A DNA stretch of 64,000 bases from Perognathus longimembris pacificus (lineage: Eukaryota; Chordata; Mammalia; Rodentia; Heteromyidae). Positions 37,031-49,768 of the stretch are shown in pieces (positions within the stretch are counted from its first letter, which is position 1; each line of letters starts with the position of its first letter). The notes below the pieces were generated by a model, which was given only the letters and a program-made list of their open reading frames with translations, was not told where the DNA came from and ran no database searches. Made by a program: the position numbers and the translations under genes. Where the stretch lies: positions 73,438,800 to 73,502,799 of the forward strand of contig NC_063164.1 of the NCBI RefSeq assembly GCF_023159225.1, read 5' to 3'.

Positions 37031-37287
37031 CTTTTACTTAGCACAATTTAATGTGTTAAAGAAAAGCTTTAAGATACAAAAGCCCCTCAAAATAAGAAAC
37101 AGCAGTTTCTCAAGAACTATTCACATCATACAGTCACAGGATTTCAAGTGAAAGGCATCTACCTCCTGCCCTAGGTTCCCAACCTCCCTAGGCTAACACA
37201 AAACACAATTGAAACCACAGATTTTTTAACCAGATAAATGGGAAATTTTGTTTTAATACAAAAACAGGTTTTTCCTGTTGTACCTTT

Positions 37288-37366
37288 TTTTTTTTCCTGG
37301 TAGGAGTTTGAGACAGAGCTTCACTATGTAACCCAGGCTACCTTTTGGACTCACAGTTCTCCTTCT
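37288..37366 (-). mobile_element. 7SL-derived SINE fragment
   Basis: A T-run, then ggagtttgagacagagcttcac, then tatgtaacccaggctacc match the minus-strand B1/Alu left part. Confidence 0.65.
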
Positions 37367-37370
37367 TTAG

Positions 37371-37384
37371 CGTGTATGTGTGTG

Positions 37385-37431
<47 letters not shown>

Positions 37432-37434
37432 GCA
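37371..37434. repeat. (TG)n microsatellite
   Basis: About 30 TG units with two interruptions. Confidence 0.97.
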
Positions 37435-37860
37435 CACACACCCCAGTCCTGGGGCTTGAACTGAGGGCCTGGGCATGTCACTGTTGCTCAAAGCTGGCAC
37501 TCTACCACTTCCAGCATTTATGGTAGCTAACTGGACATAAGAGTCTCATGGATTGGGCTGGGAATATGGCCTAGTGGCAAGAGAGCTCGCCTCGTATACA
37601 TGAAGCCCTGGGTTCGATTCTCCAGCACCACATATCTAGAAAATGGCCAGAAGTGGCGCTGTGGCTCAAGTGGTAGAGTGCTAGCCTTGAGCAAAAAGGA
37701 AGCCAGGGACAGTGCTCAGGCCCTGAGTCCAAGCCCCAGGACTGGCCAAAAAAAAAAAAAAAAAAGTCTCATGGACTTCCCTGCCTGGTCTGGCTTTAAA
37801 CTTAGGTCCTCTTGCTTGTTAGGCTAGTATTCTACCATTTGAGCCATATCACTAATCTTT
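37435..37860 (-). mobile_element. Old Geo-type composite SINE, split by a younger SINE
   Basis: The outer parts (37435-37552: cctggggcttgaactgaggg, aagctggcactctacc; 37776-37860: ctggctttaaacttagg, aggctagtattctacc) were contiguous before the SINE at 37553-37764 landed. The join is shown by the repeated agtctcatgga. Confidence 0.7.
37553..37764 (+). mobile_element. Dimeric ID-like SINE nested in an older SINE
   Basis: Complete, with an A-tail. agtctcatgga at 37542-37552 and 37765-37775 is the 11-bp target-site duplication. Older-subfamily bases (ggaatatggcctag, aagtggcgctg, gagcaaaaag). Confidence 0.95.
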
Positions 37861-37869
37861 TGTTACATT

Positions 37870-37965
37870 TATTTTTCAGATTCAGTCTCATGCTTTTGCC
37901 AGGCCTACCTTAGACAAGGATCCTACATTCTCAGAATAGATAGGCTCATCACCATGCCCAGCCTG
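37870..37965 (-). mobile_element. 7SL-like SINE monomer fragment
   Basis: gccaggcctaccttagacaag, gatcctacattctcag and ctcatcaccatgcccagcctgg follow the minus-strand B1/Alu order. It may be the left half of the composite at 37435-37860. Confidence 0.5.
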
Positions 37966-37969
37966 GTTT

Positions 37970-38222
37970 GTTTTTTGTTTGGTTTGGTTTTTGCCTATGC
38001 TAGGACTTAAACTTAGGGTCAGGGTACTGTTCTTGAGCTTTTGTGCTCAAGGCTAGCACTATACCTTTTGAGCCACCACCCTACTTCCAGCTTTTGGCTG
38101 GTTAATTGGATGTAAGAGTCTCACAGACTTTTCTGATGGGCTGGCTTTGAGTCCCGATCCTCCCATCTTGGCCTCCTCAGAAGCTAGGATTCTACAGGTG
38201 TGAGCCTCCAGCGCCCAGCAAT
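37970..38222 (-). mobile_element. Old composite SINE (7SL-like plus Geo-like)
   Basis: 37970-38130 is the Geo-type half (ctcaaggctagcactatacc). 38140-38222 is the 7SL-like half (gcctcctcagaagctaggat, tctacaggtgtgagcctcc). It is the clearest minus-strand example of this arrangement in the window. Confidence 0.7.
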
Positions 38223-38364
38223 TTTCTTTTACACTATTTACTTATAAAATGTCTGATGTTAAATGCTGAATTTAAATTACAAACTTCCAGACTAACTTGT
38301 AAGAAAAAAATGTGTCCACTCAAAAGACTGTAAAACATTCCAGGTAACCCAGGAATAACTGGGA

Positions 38365-38482
38365 TAAATAAGAGTGCAGGGCAGCCCAGGTCCTGCTAAT
38401 GCGAATGCTGAACCACAGGGAGACTGAGGTAGGGGATCACAATGCGAAGCCAAGAGAAATTTTGTTGAAAAAAAAAAAAAAA
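38365..38482 (+). mobile_element. Degenerate 7SL-like SINE with A-tail
   Basis: gggagactgaggtaggggatc followed by acaatgcgaagccaagag and an A15 run (38467-38482) resembles the end of a B1-type element. Confidence 0.5.
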
Positions 38483-39195
38483 CACATCTGGCTTATACTC
38501 ATCTACAGTAACACTTGAATATCAGAATTAAACTGGATGACCCTTTTCTGGTACTTTCCATATTGATGTCACATTATAAAAACACTCTGAGCATTACAAT
38601 CAGCTTAGTGTGGTTTAGAAACGGAAACAAACAGCATTGCTAAAGGAGTGAACTAAGCAAAGTGTGAGAACTAGAAAACTAGAAAAATGTTAACTAGAAA
38701 AATGATTCCCTTGAGGAGGTCTGTTTACTTTGGGGCCTGCCTTCTCTTGGCCAGCAAATGTTCTTATTCATTACCACAGACATTGAAGGCTCCCAACGGG
38801 GGAGGCCTGGCCTCTGGAGCAGAAAGGTCCATCCTTGCACCAAGAACAGCAAGTCCTCCAGCCGCACTATATCCGTGAGAAGCTCGGGCCCCAATTCCTT
38901 GCAACCGAAGAACGCGCTGTAATTCTTACTGCACGGCTCCCCCAAACACCTTCCGCTTAGATGGCCTGTCCTACAGGAGGCAGACATGCAAGGTTTCTTC
39001 CTGGTGAGCACTTCAAACGAGCAGGGATTCAGTGACACTGGGTGGTGTTTGTCCCTGGACAACCCAAGCCCGCGGAGTTAATTCACTTTCTTTTTAGTAA
39101 TGGAGCATATTTTACTTTACCAAGAGTAAGTAAATAGTTGCTAAGTCCTCTAGACCAAGACTCACCAGTGCCATCAAACACTGAGAGCAGGAATG

Positions 39196-39895
<700 letters not shown>

Positions 39896-40034
39896 TCTAT
39901 TTTTCATTTTCATCATTTCCCCCTCTTTCCCACTTCCCGAGTCCTCTCAAACAGTGCTATAAGTTTAACATTATTTCTTTAATAATAATAATATTATTAT
40001 TATATTTGTCTTTAGAATATATTTAGCTTTTGGG

Positions 40035-40232
40035 GGCTGGGAATATGGCCTAGTGGCAAGAGTGCTTGTCTCATATACATGAAGCCCAAGGTTCAATTCC
40101 CCAGCACCACATATAAAGAAAATGGCCTGAAGTGGCACTGTGGCTCAAGTGGCAGAGTGCTAGCCTTGAGCAAAAAGAAGCCAGGGCCAGTGCTCAGGCC
40201 CTCAGTCCAAGCCCCATGACTGGCAAAACAAA
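40035..40232 (+). mobile_element. Dimeric ID-like SINE
   Basis: Both halves are present, older subfamily (ggaatatggcctag, aagtggcactg). The tail is aaacaaacaaaacaacaac. The flanks atttagcttttg and atatatcttttg suggest an imperfect duplication. Confidence 0.88.
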
Positions 40233-40254
40233 CAAAACAACAACAACAAAAAAC

Positions 40255-41170
40255 ATGTATATATATCTTTTGATATTGACTTATCTATTTCAACATGATG
40301 ACCTCCAATTTCATTCATTTTTCTTGCTAATGCTAAATGTAATTATATTTATGATATATAGATACATATTTATTAATCAATCCATTGATTTTCAGGCACC
40401 TAGGATGATTCCACAGTTCTGCTAAATTAAACACAATTACAGTAAACATGAACATACAGGTATGTTCCTTGTATATTGATTTAGATTTCTTTGAAATTAT
40501 CCCTAGGAATAGCATGGAAGGGCCATAAAGTAAATCTACATTTAATTTTTTGAGGATCCTCCATATATATTTTTTCCATATCAGTTTTACTATTTTAAAT
40601 TTTACCAACAGTGTATGGGGTTCATTTTCTCCAGAATCCTCACCAGCATTTGTTGTTGTTTGTCTTCTTCATCATTGGTGTTTTTTTTTTGGCCAGTCCT
40701 GGGCCTTGGACTCAGGGCCTGAGCACTGTCCCTGGCTTCTTCCCACTCAAGGCTAGCACTCTGCCACTTGAGCCACAGCGCCGCTTCTGGCCGTTGTCTG
40801 TATATGTGGTGCTGGGGAATCCGAGGCAGGCACTCTTGCCACTAGGCTATATCCCCAGCCCATCATTGGTGTTTTGATTAGGTGAAATTGAATAATAGTA
40901 TAGTTTGGATTTTTACTTGCATTCATGGATGATGATCATTTCATTATGGTTTATTGGCATCTCTTTAGAGAACTGTCTGTTCAATTTATTTGTTTATTAT
41001 TTAATTTTTCCAACTCTTGTGTATTCTGGGCATTAATCCTATATCCAGGCACAGCTAATGGAGATTTTTTTCCATTCTGTGGGGTGTCTCTTGTTTATTT
41101 TTTACCTAATTTTAGGCTACCTCTCACAGGGTCTTCTTGTTTGCTTCCCTGTACAATTAGATTCAATGTA
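40255..41170 (-). mobile_element. Ancient L1 ORF2 3' part
   Basis: On plus: gatgacctccaatttcattc, gaatagcatggaagggcc, ttttaccaacagtgtatggg, tcctcaccagcatttgttg, then gtgtattctgggcattaatcc. This is the standard minus-strand order of an old mammalian L1 ORF2 C-terminal region. The reverse frame at 40333-40608 still shows WRILKKLNVDLLYGPSM, aligning with the [15 protein letters not shown] segment of younger copies. It is interrupted by a SINE. Confidence 0.8.
40685..40860 (-). mobile_element. Dimeric ID-like SINE with B-box deletion
   Basis: catcattggtgtttt at 40670-40684 and 40861-40875 is the target-site duplication. Young-subfamily bases. About 21 bp are missing in the left half (ggggaatccgaggc), removing most of the B box. 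The deletion ends at short atc repeats. Confidence 0.95.
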
Positions 41171-42332
41171 AATTGCCTATGATTCACTTTAGTTTTTCCT
41201 AATCTAATTTTTAAAAGATCATTTTTTTTTCTAAAACAGTGGATAATGGTGAGATCAGGTAGAGACATTCGGGGAGTGTCTCAGGTAACGGAAATTATAC
41301 TTGGAGAAAGATTAGAGACAAAGCAGATCAGTATCAGGTGGGGTAAAGGGATAAAACTTCATCTCACACACCTCCATTACTGCTAAGTCACTAGGTAGTT
41401 TATCCCTGCAAATCACTCTTGTAGCTTCTATATAAAGAATGAGATGTCAAGGGGCTGACCGTATCTGCAAAGAAGAGAGAAATACTAACACCCCTTTCCT
41501 TCACAATACTTGCCAATCCTAAGTGTGTTAATCTCTGTATTTTCCTGCTACATGGCTTTTGTACCCTTTTGCTCATGCCTATTGGGAAAAACGCTATGCC
41601 AGAGATGCAATGAATGGATTCAATGGTGTGACTGTTCCTGTGAAGGATTCATACTATAGTTTATGTCTTTAATATTCCACAAAGGCATATGTGCTAAATT
41701 CTTTTTTCTTCAGTGTGTGAATATTGGGCTGTTGTGGAATCTGAAAGAAAGAAGGAGGACTTGAAACCTTGTATTAGATACTGGAGCTTTCTGCTTGTTC
41801 TTTTTGATGTTTGGCAATAAAGTAAGTGGTTTTACTCTGCTATGTACTCTCACCACATCGACTGTCCAGTAAACAAAAGAAGGAATGAGATCAATTAATC
41901 ATGGGCAGAAAATTACAAAACTGTGAGGCAATATAAATCCTTTCTCCTTGAAAATTGAGAACGTGAAACTGATCTTGAGTATTAATTACTGTGACAAAAA
42001 ATAAACCCAATTTTTAATTTGCTTTATATGTATGATTAAGTACACTACAGCCAATGTCATCTTACAAGTTGAAAAATTCTACTGAGATACGTGATAAAGA
42101 AAATCAATGTATGTCAGGGGTAGTGACCTAGGCTTGCAATAACTGGTTTCTTGTGTGACAGAAACTGGAAGGATTATGGTTTGGGACCAGCCCAGTCAAA
42201 AACTTTGAGATATATATTCTCAACCAAGGAATGAACACAGCCACTATGTAAGAATAATGATTAAGAGGATCCAATTATTCATGTTTCCTGGGCATAAATA
42301 CAAGAACTTACTTGAAAAAGAACAGAAATAAT
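41171..42332. other. Unique spacer
   Basis: No gene or repeat is recognised. Confidence 0.5.
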
Positions 42333-42408
42333 AAACAGTGGGAACATGATTCATTGGGAAGAGCAGCTGTCTGCTGAATGCAAAGCCCAATTCCCAGTAT
42401 CACACACC
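42333..42408 (+). mobile_element. Old ID-like monomer
   Basis: gggaacatgattcattgggaag, then aagcccaattcccagtatcac, then cacaccaaaa follow the tRNA-Ala-like ID consensus with many changes. Its A-tail runs into a purine microsatellite. Confidence 0.6.
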
Positions 42409-42535
42409 AAAAATAAAGAAAAAAGAAAAAGGTAAGAAGAAAAGAAGGGAGGGAGTGGAGTGAGGGAGGAAAGAAGAAAGGAAGGAAGGGAATAAGAAAG
42501 AAGGACAGAAAGAGACAAAGAAAAAAGAAAAAGAA
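42409..42535. repeat. AAAG/GGAA purine repeat
   Basis: A degenerate run of aaag, ggag and gaagg units on plus, contiguous with the tail of the ID monomer. Confidence 0.9.
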
Positions 42536-43291
42536 TGAAAATTAACAGCAACATTCAAATAAGATTTTTCTTTGGCCTTCTAAATACAGTAAAATTAAAA
42601 GAAAAGGATTTAATTAGCGAATATTTTTAATGTAATTAGGCTTTCTAGAAAATGGTTTAAACTTAGCAAAATATTGAGGATTCCATTCTAGTTGGAGATA
42701 AAATGGACCCCCAGCTTTTCCTATTTCCCAACCATCTTTAGTGTGCATGGGCTGAGTCTGTGTGGATTTGGTTCTCTCTGGCATTTGTGATCCACAGGAT
42801 CTTCTGGTAGCTGCTACTTTGTAGTATCTAAGTTAGTTTACATCTAATATTACAAGTAGTTGCAAATATTCTCCACCACAATAAATGTAGAGGGATCTGA
42901 AGTGGAAAAAAATCCTTCATGTGGTAATATGTATATGGGTCAACTGAAAAACTTACAGAAGTACAGAATTAGGTACACTAGGTAAAGGATAGGATCTATA
43001 GGTTAGCATTTATAGCAAGCTCTCAAGTTCCATTAGGCCACAGGTCGCAGTTATAATTAAAGACACCAAGATTCATGGTGTTATCCAAGATGTTAGTCAT
43101 TTCCATGCATCCCTTCTTCTCAGTTCTTTAAATAAATACTTGTGGATTTCTTTTTCTGATTTCCTGTCAAAGATGTTAATTTTGATAGATTATATGTCCT
43201 TTTTACTCTTGCAGAATTTATGATTCTTTTTCTTCTTGATGTTCTAAAATTTCCCCATGAGATGAAGATGATTATTAAATAAGTTCTTTCC
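42536..43291. other. Unique spacer
   Basis: No gene or repeat is recognised. Confidence 0.5.
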
Positions 43292-43303
43292 ATTTAAACC
43301 TTT

Positions 43304-43508
43304 TTTTTTTTTTTTGCCAGTCCTGGCACTTGGACTCAGGGCCTGAGCACTATCCCTGTCTTCTTTTTGCTCAAAGCTAGCACCCTGCCACTTGAGCCAC
43401 AGTGCCACTTCTGGCCATTTTCTGTATATATGGTGCTGGGGAATTGAACACAGGGCTTCATGTACAGGAGGCAAGCACTCTTGCCACTAGGCCATAATCC
43501 CAGCCCCA
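43304..43508 (-). mobile_element. Dimeric ID-like SINE
   Basis: A T-run, then both halves. atttaaaccttt at 43292-43303 and 43509-43520 is the 12-bp duplication. CpG-decayed older subfamily. Confidence 0.95.
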
Positions 43509-43520
43509 ATTTAAACCTTT

Positions 43521-44477
43521 ATAAAACATAAAAAAGAAATATTTTACCGATCTAAAAATTATCAATCGTATAAATGCAAAGTAGCTTCAAGAGTAACAAA
43601 CAGAACATGATGAATTTCTGTGCATCTATATGAGAGCTACTGTTCTAAATTCTGATATCTTTAGTTGCATTCTAGTTTCCATGTTTTCTAAAGAATATTT
43701 TTCTTATGTATTGTCATGTAATTATATAGTTGTATATTAAGTCATAAGTTAGGTAGCTCACATATACCATACACACAAATGACAGTTTCAAAGCAATTTC
43801 ACCTCTTCTCATGTACGTTATAAAGAGGGGACCCACTAGATTCTTACTTACGTGTATATGCTTATAGTTTATACTTAATTTTAATGACAATGGTTTCTTC
43901 TTTCTAATATCACATTAATTCATAATAGTAAGCACAGGTAGAAAAGTTGTCCTTTTAGCTAAAGATATGGCATTGGAAACTAAGAACCTAATAAATGACA
44001 TAAATAAATTGAAAGTAAGTAAATCAAATAATCAAATCTGCATATCTGAGTAGTTCAGTGCTAGTTGAGTCAGCTTCCAGTAGCCCTTCATAGTTCCATA
44101 AGCCATTGAATCTTCAGGTTAATAAAGCTCAGTTTAAAAAAATAGTAGTATTAATTGTGAACCCTCAGATATCAGTAAAAATCTGAAATGTATTTAAAGA
44201 TTTTCAGGAAAAACAGATTTGTATAGAAAATATTAATGTTAAACTAATTCACATCTTTAAAATATAACTGGGTTATATCTTTTAATAGCTTTTAAGTTTT
44301 AAAGTTTATTTTTTATGTTTGAAAAACCACATTTCACTAGTAATAATTTGTTTTTGTTGAAGGCTGTTAAAATTTCAATACAATAATATTTGATAAAAAC
44401 TGAAGCAATTTTCCCAGTGTTATATTTTGTAATAAAATTTCTAAAGGGAAAATATCTAATTTGTTAGAAAAGATGTT
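43521..44477. other. Unique AT-rich spacer
   Basis: No gene or repeat is recognised. Confidence 0.5.
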
Positions 44478-44675
44478 TAAGAAATACTTAGAAAACCATT
44501 TGGTGTAAACCAACTCCACAATTCCTGGGGGGAGAGGGAAAGGGGGAAGGGGGAGGTGGGGAAAATTTAGGGAGGAGGTAACAAGTTGAGCAAGAAATGT
44601 ACTCGCTGCCTTACATATGAGTCTGTAACCCTCTGTACCACACTTTGACAATAAAGAAAAAAGTTTAATAATAAA
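44478..44675 (+). mobile_element. L1 3'-end fragment
   Basis: accatttggtgtaaaccaac, a G-rich tract (44525-44560), gcaagaaatgtactcgctgc and tttgacaataaagaaaa are the last 200 bp of an L1 3'UTR. Confidence 0.85.
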
Positions 44676-44914
44676 AAAATTAGAACAGTAAAGGTTCGTC
44701 AAGGGAGGAAAAAAATTACTTATATATCTCTTACTTAATCTGATATTATATATTCCACACAACACATGTGGGATATAACACCTAAGCTGGAGGAATTTAA
44801 ATTTTAAACATCAAAGAGTCAGTATATTTGTTTCAGGGATAAACCTTAGCAAATATAAAAGCAAAAAGAAATGATTTCACATAGTGCATTAAAAATAAAA
44901 ACAATAATGATAAA

Positions 44915-45445
44915 CCTCTTGTTTCCATCCATAACTTGGAGTCCATTTTTACTTAGCATCATCTTATGTGATCATATGTTCATAGCTATTGAGGTGTTGA
45001 GATCTTCTGCTACGACTATCCCAGATGTATATTAATTATTACCAATGAGGGAAACCATAGGGTCTATGTTTCTTTGGGTCTGGCTCACTTCACTTAGCAT
45101 GATTTTTTCTAAGTCTTTCTATTTCCCTATGAATGGGGCAATACCATTCTTTCTAATAGAAGCATAGAATTATATTTTGCATATATGCCACGAATCATGG
45201 AAGGAAAGGAGAGCATCAGAACGGTACAAAGGGTAAAAGTAAACCAAGGCAACAGCAATACTTAGAAGACAATACATAGTAAACCAACTGTACAACTTGG
45301 GGTGGGGGAGGGAATTGGGAAGGAGGAAAGTTGGGAGAAAAATGAGGGAAGAGATAACAAGTTTGACAAGAATTGTACTCCCTACCTCATGTATGTAACT
45401 GCAACCCCTTTGCACATCACCTTGACAATAAAAATTGAGATAAAA
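44915..45445 (+). mobile_element. 5'-inverted L1 3'-end copy
   Basis: 44915 to about 45190 is the ORF2 end and proximal 3'UTR on minus (tttccatccataacttggag, then gggtctatgtttctttggg). About 45192-45445 is the distal 3'UTR on plus (catcagaacggtacaaaggg, a G-rich tract, cttgacaataaaaattg). This is inverted-plus-direct architecture. No convincing duplication was identified. Confidence 0.82.
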
Positions 45446-46554
45446 TTATTTTTTCTGTAGTTGAAACATCTTATATGTTTCATATCATAGCATTTCATAT
45501 CCACTTCTACAATGGTATCAAAATAAAGCAAAATTACTCTAATTTGTCATTTGACAAACTTATTTCCCATTTTTTAGGGTTTACTAAAGATGCATAGTTT
45601 CCATTTGTCCTTTAAAGATCTGTTTTCAAAGGTAGGTTCATTAGTATTTCAAATAAAATTGAATACAGGAACATGTTTTACAGAGGTATTTCAGCAGATA
45701 CTTAAATTAGTTCAGCATATAAACAAGCCTGGAAACATTATCATTACTCTTTATCATTAAGATTTTTAAGGAAAAAAATGAGAATTTGTGACACCTTTGA
45801 GTGAAAGCTCCAACTGTATATTTTCCATATCCTGTGCCCATTTCTCCATGATTGTCCTCTGGTTCTTTCCATGTACTGTTTAGTCACTGCCCTGACCCAT
45901 ATCCCTGCGGGTGTGCAACTGAATCTGATGATGATGATACTTGGGATGATTGCTGTGTGTGGGGAAAGTGTTAATTTTTTCTGACATGCCCAGATTTTAA
46001 TCTAATGAAAAGAAAATGCAGAGTAGAATGGGTTAAGCTCTCTGGCACTTATCCTTTTTAGAGCAAGAGTAGCTTCCTTTTGCCTGATTGAAATCAGGAC
46101 TATATCATCCTCTTAATGTCTGTAGTACAGTGCTTAATGGCTTATTCAGGATATATCACATTCTTTAGCACTGAGCTTCTAGTGGAACACAGATCATTTA
46201 GAGAGAGAAATTGTTAGGAAAAGAGAGGGTGCAGGGACTGAAGAATTAGGATTGAAAGTAAAGAATCAGAAGAAAAAGGCTAAATGGTTTGGACAATTAA
46301 TGAGCAAGAAAAACTCAATGGAAACGTTGTTTTGATAGGAAATATGGGGAAATATAAATTTGAACTAAATTGATATCAATATAGAAATAGCATTTATAGC
46401 TAAGAGAAAAAAATCTTGAACATAGTAATTGTCTTTTTTTTTTAAACTGAAAGGACCCTGTGTGGCTAGACATTTTTTAATCTTTAGATATAATAATAGT
46501 GTCTGGATCATGGCAAACTCTTTTAAATCCTGAAATCTTCATCATCAATAAAAT
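45446..46554. other. Unique spacer
   Basis: No gene is supported. 45800-46150 is somewhat less AT-rich than its surroundings but holds no open frame of interest. Confidence 0.45.
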
Positions 46555-46576
46555 TATATATATATATATATATACA
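46555..46576. repeat. (TA)n microsatellite
   Basis: About ten TA units. Confidence 0.93.
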
Positions 46577-46639
46577 TATTCATAAAAAAAGGCAGATTTG
46601 AGCCATGAAACAGGGAAGGAATGACCTTGTCCAAAAAGA

Positions 46640-46883
46640 AATGTAATGACCAGATGCTGGTGGCTTATGCCTGTAATTCTAGCTGCTCAGGAGGTTGAGA
46701 TGCCAGGATCACCATACAAAGCCAACCTAGGCAAGAAAGTCCATGGGACTCTTATCTCAAATAAACTACTCAGAAAAATCCAGAAGTGGTACTGTGTTTC
46801 AGATGATAGAGTACTAGCTTTGAACACAGAAAGGCTCAGGGACAGTACCCAACCCTGAGTTCTAGCACCAGGCCCTGCAATAG

Positions 46884-46885
<2 letters not shown>
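46640..46885 (+). mobile_element. Composite SINE: 7SL-like left, Geo-type right
   Basis: 46645-46770 follows the Alu/B1 order (gctggtggcttatgcctgt, aattctagctgctcaggagg, aagccaacctaggcaag). 46780-46880 is the same right half found in the ID-type dimers (ccagaagtggtactgtg, gagtactagctttgaac, cctgagttctagcacc). A GA microsatellite replaces its tail. Confidence 0.8.

Positions 46886-46887
<2 letters not shown>

Positions 46888-46926
<39 letters not shown>
46888..46926. repeat. (GA)n microsatellite
   Basis: About 19 GA units immediately after the composite SINE. Confidence 0.97.
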
Positions 46927-46929
<3 letters not shown>

Positions 46930-46965
46930 TGTTCATTATGATAGCAATTAAAAATAAAAATATAG

Positions 46966-47180
46966 GGGCTGGGGATATAGCCTAGTGGCAAGAGTGCCTG
47001 CCTCGGATACACGAGGCCCTAGGTTCGATTCCCCAGCACCACATATACAGAAAACGGCTAGAAGCGGCGCTGTGGCTCAAGAGGCAGAGTGCTAGCCTTG
47101 AGTGGGAAGAAGCCAGGGACAGTGCTCAGGCCCTGAGTCCAAGGCCCAGGACTGGCCAAAAAAAAAAAATAAAATAAAAT
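46966..47180 (+). mobile_element. Dimeric ID-like SINE, young subfamily
   Basis: Both halves are nearly identical to the young type (gcctcggatacacgaggccc, gaagcggcgctg, gagtgggaag). The tail grades into aaaat units. An A/T-rich duplication (aaaaataaa-atata) is plausible but low complexity. Confidence 0.95.
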
Positions 47181-47612
47181 AAAATAAAAATAAAATATAT
47201 ATATAAATGCACCCTTCATATCCCATTATAAATATACAAAAGCTTATTTTCCGAAGGGGAAATATTTTAACAAACTGTATTTAAGGAGAGGATACACACT
47301 TAAAATGAAAGGTAATATTTAAAGTATAATAAAAATGTATATGGCATCCAGTGACAGAATTAGAAATAAGGAGAAAAAGGTCAGAAGACATAAGAACAAA
47401 AGTGCTATTAGGAGACAGAATGAGATATGAACATTTATTGATAATTGAAATCACAGAAATAAAACAAATTAGAATACAATTTGGGATAAGGTTAAATTAA
47501 ATTGAAGTTTTAGAAATGTATTAACATTCAAAGGAATGTAGATGAACAACAATGAAAAGGCATCCCCAGAAGAACATAAAGCGAAGAGGATGAAAATAAT
47601 GGAAATATTCTT

Positions 47613-47836
47613 TTTTTCTTTTTTCTTTTTTTTTGGCCAGTCCTAGGCCATGAACTCAGGGCCTGAGAACTGTCCCTGCTGTCCCTGGCTTCTTTTTTGC
47701 TCAAGGCTAGCACTCTGCTACTTGAGCCACAGCGCCACTTCTGGACATTTTCTGTATATATGGTGCTGAGGAATTGAACCCAGGGCCTCATGTATATGAG
47801 GCAAGCACTCTTGCCACTAGGCCATATTCCCAGCCC
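47613..47836 (-). mobile_element. Dimeric ID-like SINE
   Basis: tggaaatattctt at 47600-47612 and 47837-47849 is the 13-bp duplication. The right half contains a short tandem duplication (ctgtccctg repeated near 47670). Confidence 0.95.
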
Positions 47837-47849
47837 TGGAAATATTCTT

Positions 47850-49768
47850 AAGCATCTAATATGTGGGAATATTTATACATTCTCTCAATACAAACATTAG
47901 TCTGTTCTTTGACAAAATAAATATTTTTAATTAAATGAAAATCCTGGCTCAGAATCAACCAACATTTTGACCAAGGTCATTGAAATAGGAATCATTAAAA
48001 CTGGAATTTGCATATATTAGTCAGTGACTCCCAAGACCGTACATACCTTACTTGAAGTTAAAAGTCAATTTGGCTGTTCGTAAATACAATAAAATTTCAA
48101 AGCATAAAGTGCCATCGTTCCATATAGTGCTTTCTGTTATTCTCAAATTTATTTTACAGGTGCATCATCAAATAAAACAGGGAAATGGTCTTTCTTCTTT
48201 GATTCAAGTGCCAGTTCAGAAACATTAAGAAAGATTATTTGATAGGTTGTTTGTTTTGCAGTTATCTTTCTCACTCATCGTTCTTTAATTTTGGATTCTT
48301 TCAAAGATTTGTCCATATATAACATCAGAACAAATGTGGAATTTTATTAGAAACACATTGGGGAAGAAAAATAATATGACATGTAAATCTTCCTAGACTT
48401 AATCATGTAATCAAAAGAAAGGGTAATAGCAACCTTACCTAATGGTGTTTAATACATATTTTATAATGTTCTTGCTTTTATTATAAATGATTAATAAGTC
48501 ACAATGAAATCTTTCCTATAATGCCTCCTAAAGGTATGACTTATATACATTTCTACTCTATATTTTAGCTATTTTCATAACATTTTGAATGGAGTTTGAC
48601 TTCCTGATACTTTTATCTTTGTGCTTATGGTATCATAGTCAACATTTTTATTTATATGTCAGTATTTGTTCAGATAGGATAAATGTAACTTTGTATAAAT
48701 AAATGCTATAATGTTTTGAAAAATAGAGGATCATAACCAAAGTATTTTAGAGTCTAATTCTTCCCTTATTGTGTAAGAAATAATTCTTTTTTCCAAGAAC
48801 ATGTGATTTGAAAACACATTTTGTTAAAAATAGTCTGAAAAAAACAAAGGAAATATTTAAGAAATAAGAGAAAAATTATGACATTCATTCACAACCTAGA
48901 TAGTGAAAAACTGCAGTTTCTACATCTTTACAAGGATTATTGATGAAAACAACAATTCTTTATGATTTGAGTTTGTGAAAAATCTTTTGAATAAGTCAAC
49001 AAATGTTATATGATGGAGAATAGACTAGGAATGAACTTACTGGCTATTGAAAACAGAGCTGACATTGCTTTCCTATTTCCTCATATCCATAAGGTTGTGA
49101 TACTCCCAATTTCAAATGGCCATTATTTCTGCTATGGGCACATGATATTAGGAGACAATAAGTGGAGCACAAGGATTCCTAGCAGCTGAAGAGGCAGTTG
49201 TGATGTAAGCCATTCTTTCAAAGATAATAAATATTACTGAAGTTCCCAATTGAAACTACAATATACTGTCAATAAAAAAGAGATAAAATGAACATAGAAA
49301 TAATCTTCAGTCCCAAGAGAACTATTTTTTGAATAAAATCTTTGTGAAGATCTTTATAATGCTGACAAGGCAGTAGCTCTTAAAATTCAACCCAATGCTC
49401 TGCACCAAGTTTCTGCAGACAAAACTAGATAGTTAAAGATTGTGAGACTATCTCCCGCTGCTAATTTTGCAAGGCCCTTCACCAAGCATACAAGTTTTAT
49501 AATAAAAAGTATCTACCAATCACTGTAGCAAAACAGATTTCTTATAAAGCAATATGAGTCTCAGAATATTGATATACTTGTCCTCTTAACTTTTATGTTT
49601 TTATGACACAGCTTTTCAGACTATTCAATGACATTATTGTATGAAGTTTTCTGTCTAATATTATTGAATAATAAGTACTTATTAACACATAGGTGTGTAT
49701 TAAATTTTAGCAGAGAATTGAATTGAATGCATTCTTTTCTTTTCAGTATTCCAATAGACTTTTTTTGT
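47850..49768. other. Unique AT-rich spacer
   Basis: No gene or repeat is recognised. Confidence 0.5.

Noticed and set aside
38694..39062. 122-codon minus-strand open frame just downstream of the VHL copy
   Set aside because: No domain or family resemblance. It may be part of the copied VHL 3'UTR or chance, and I could not align it to anything I know.
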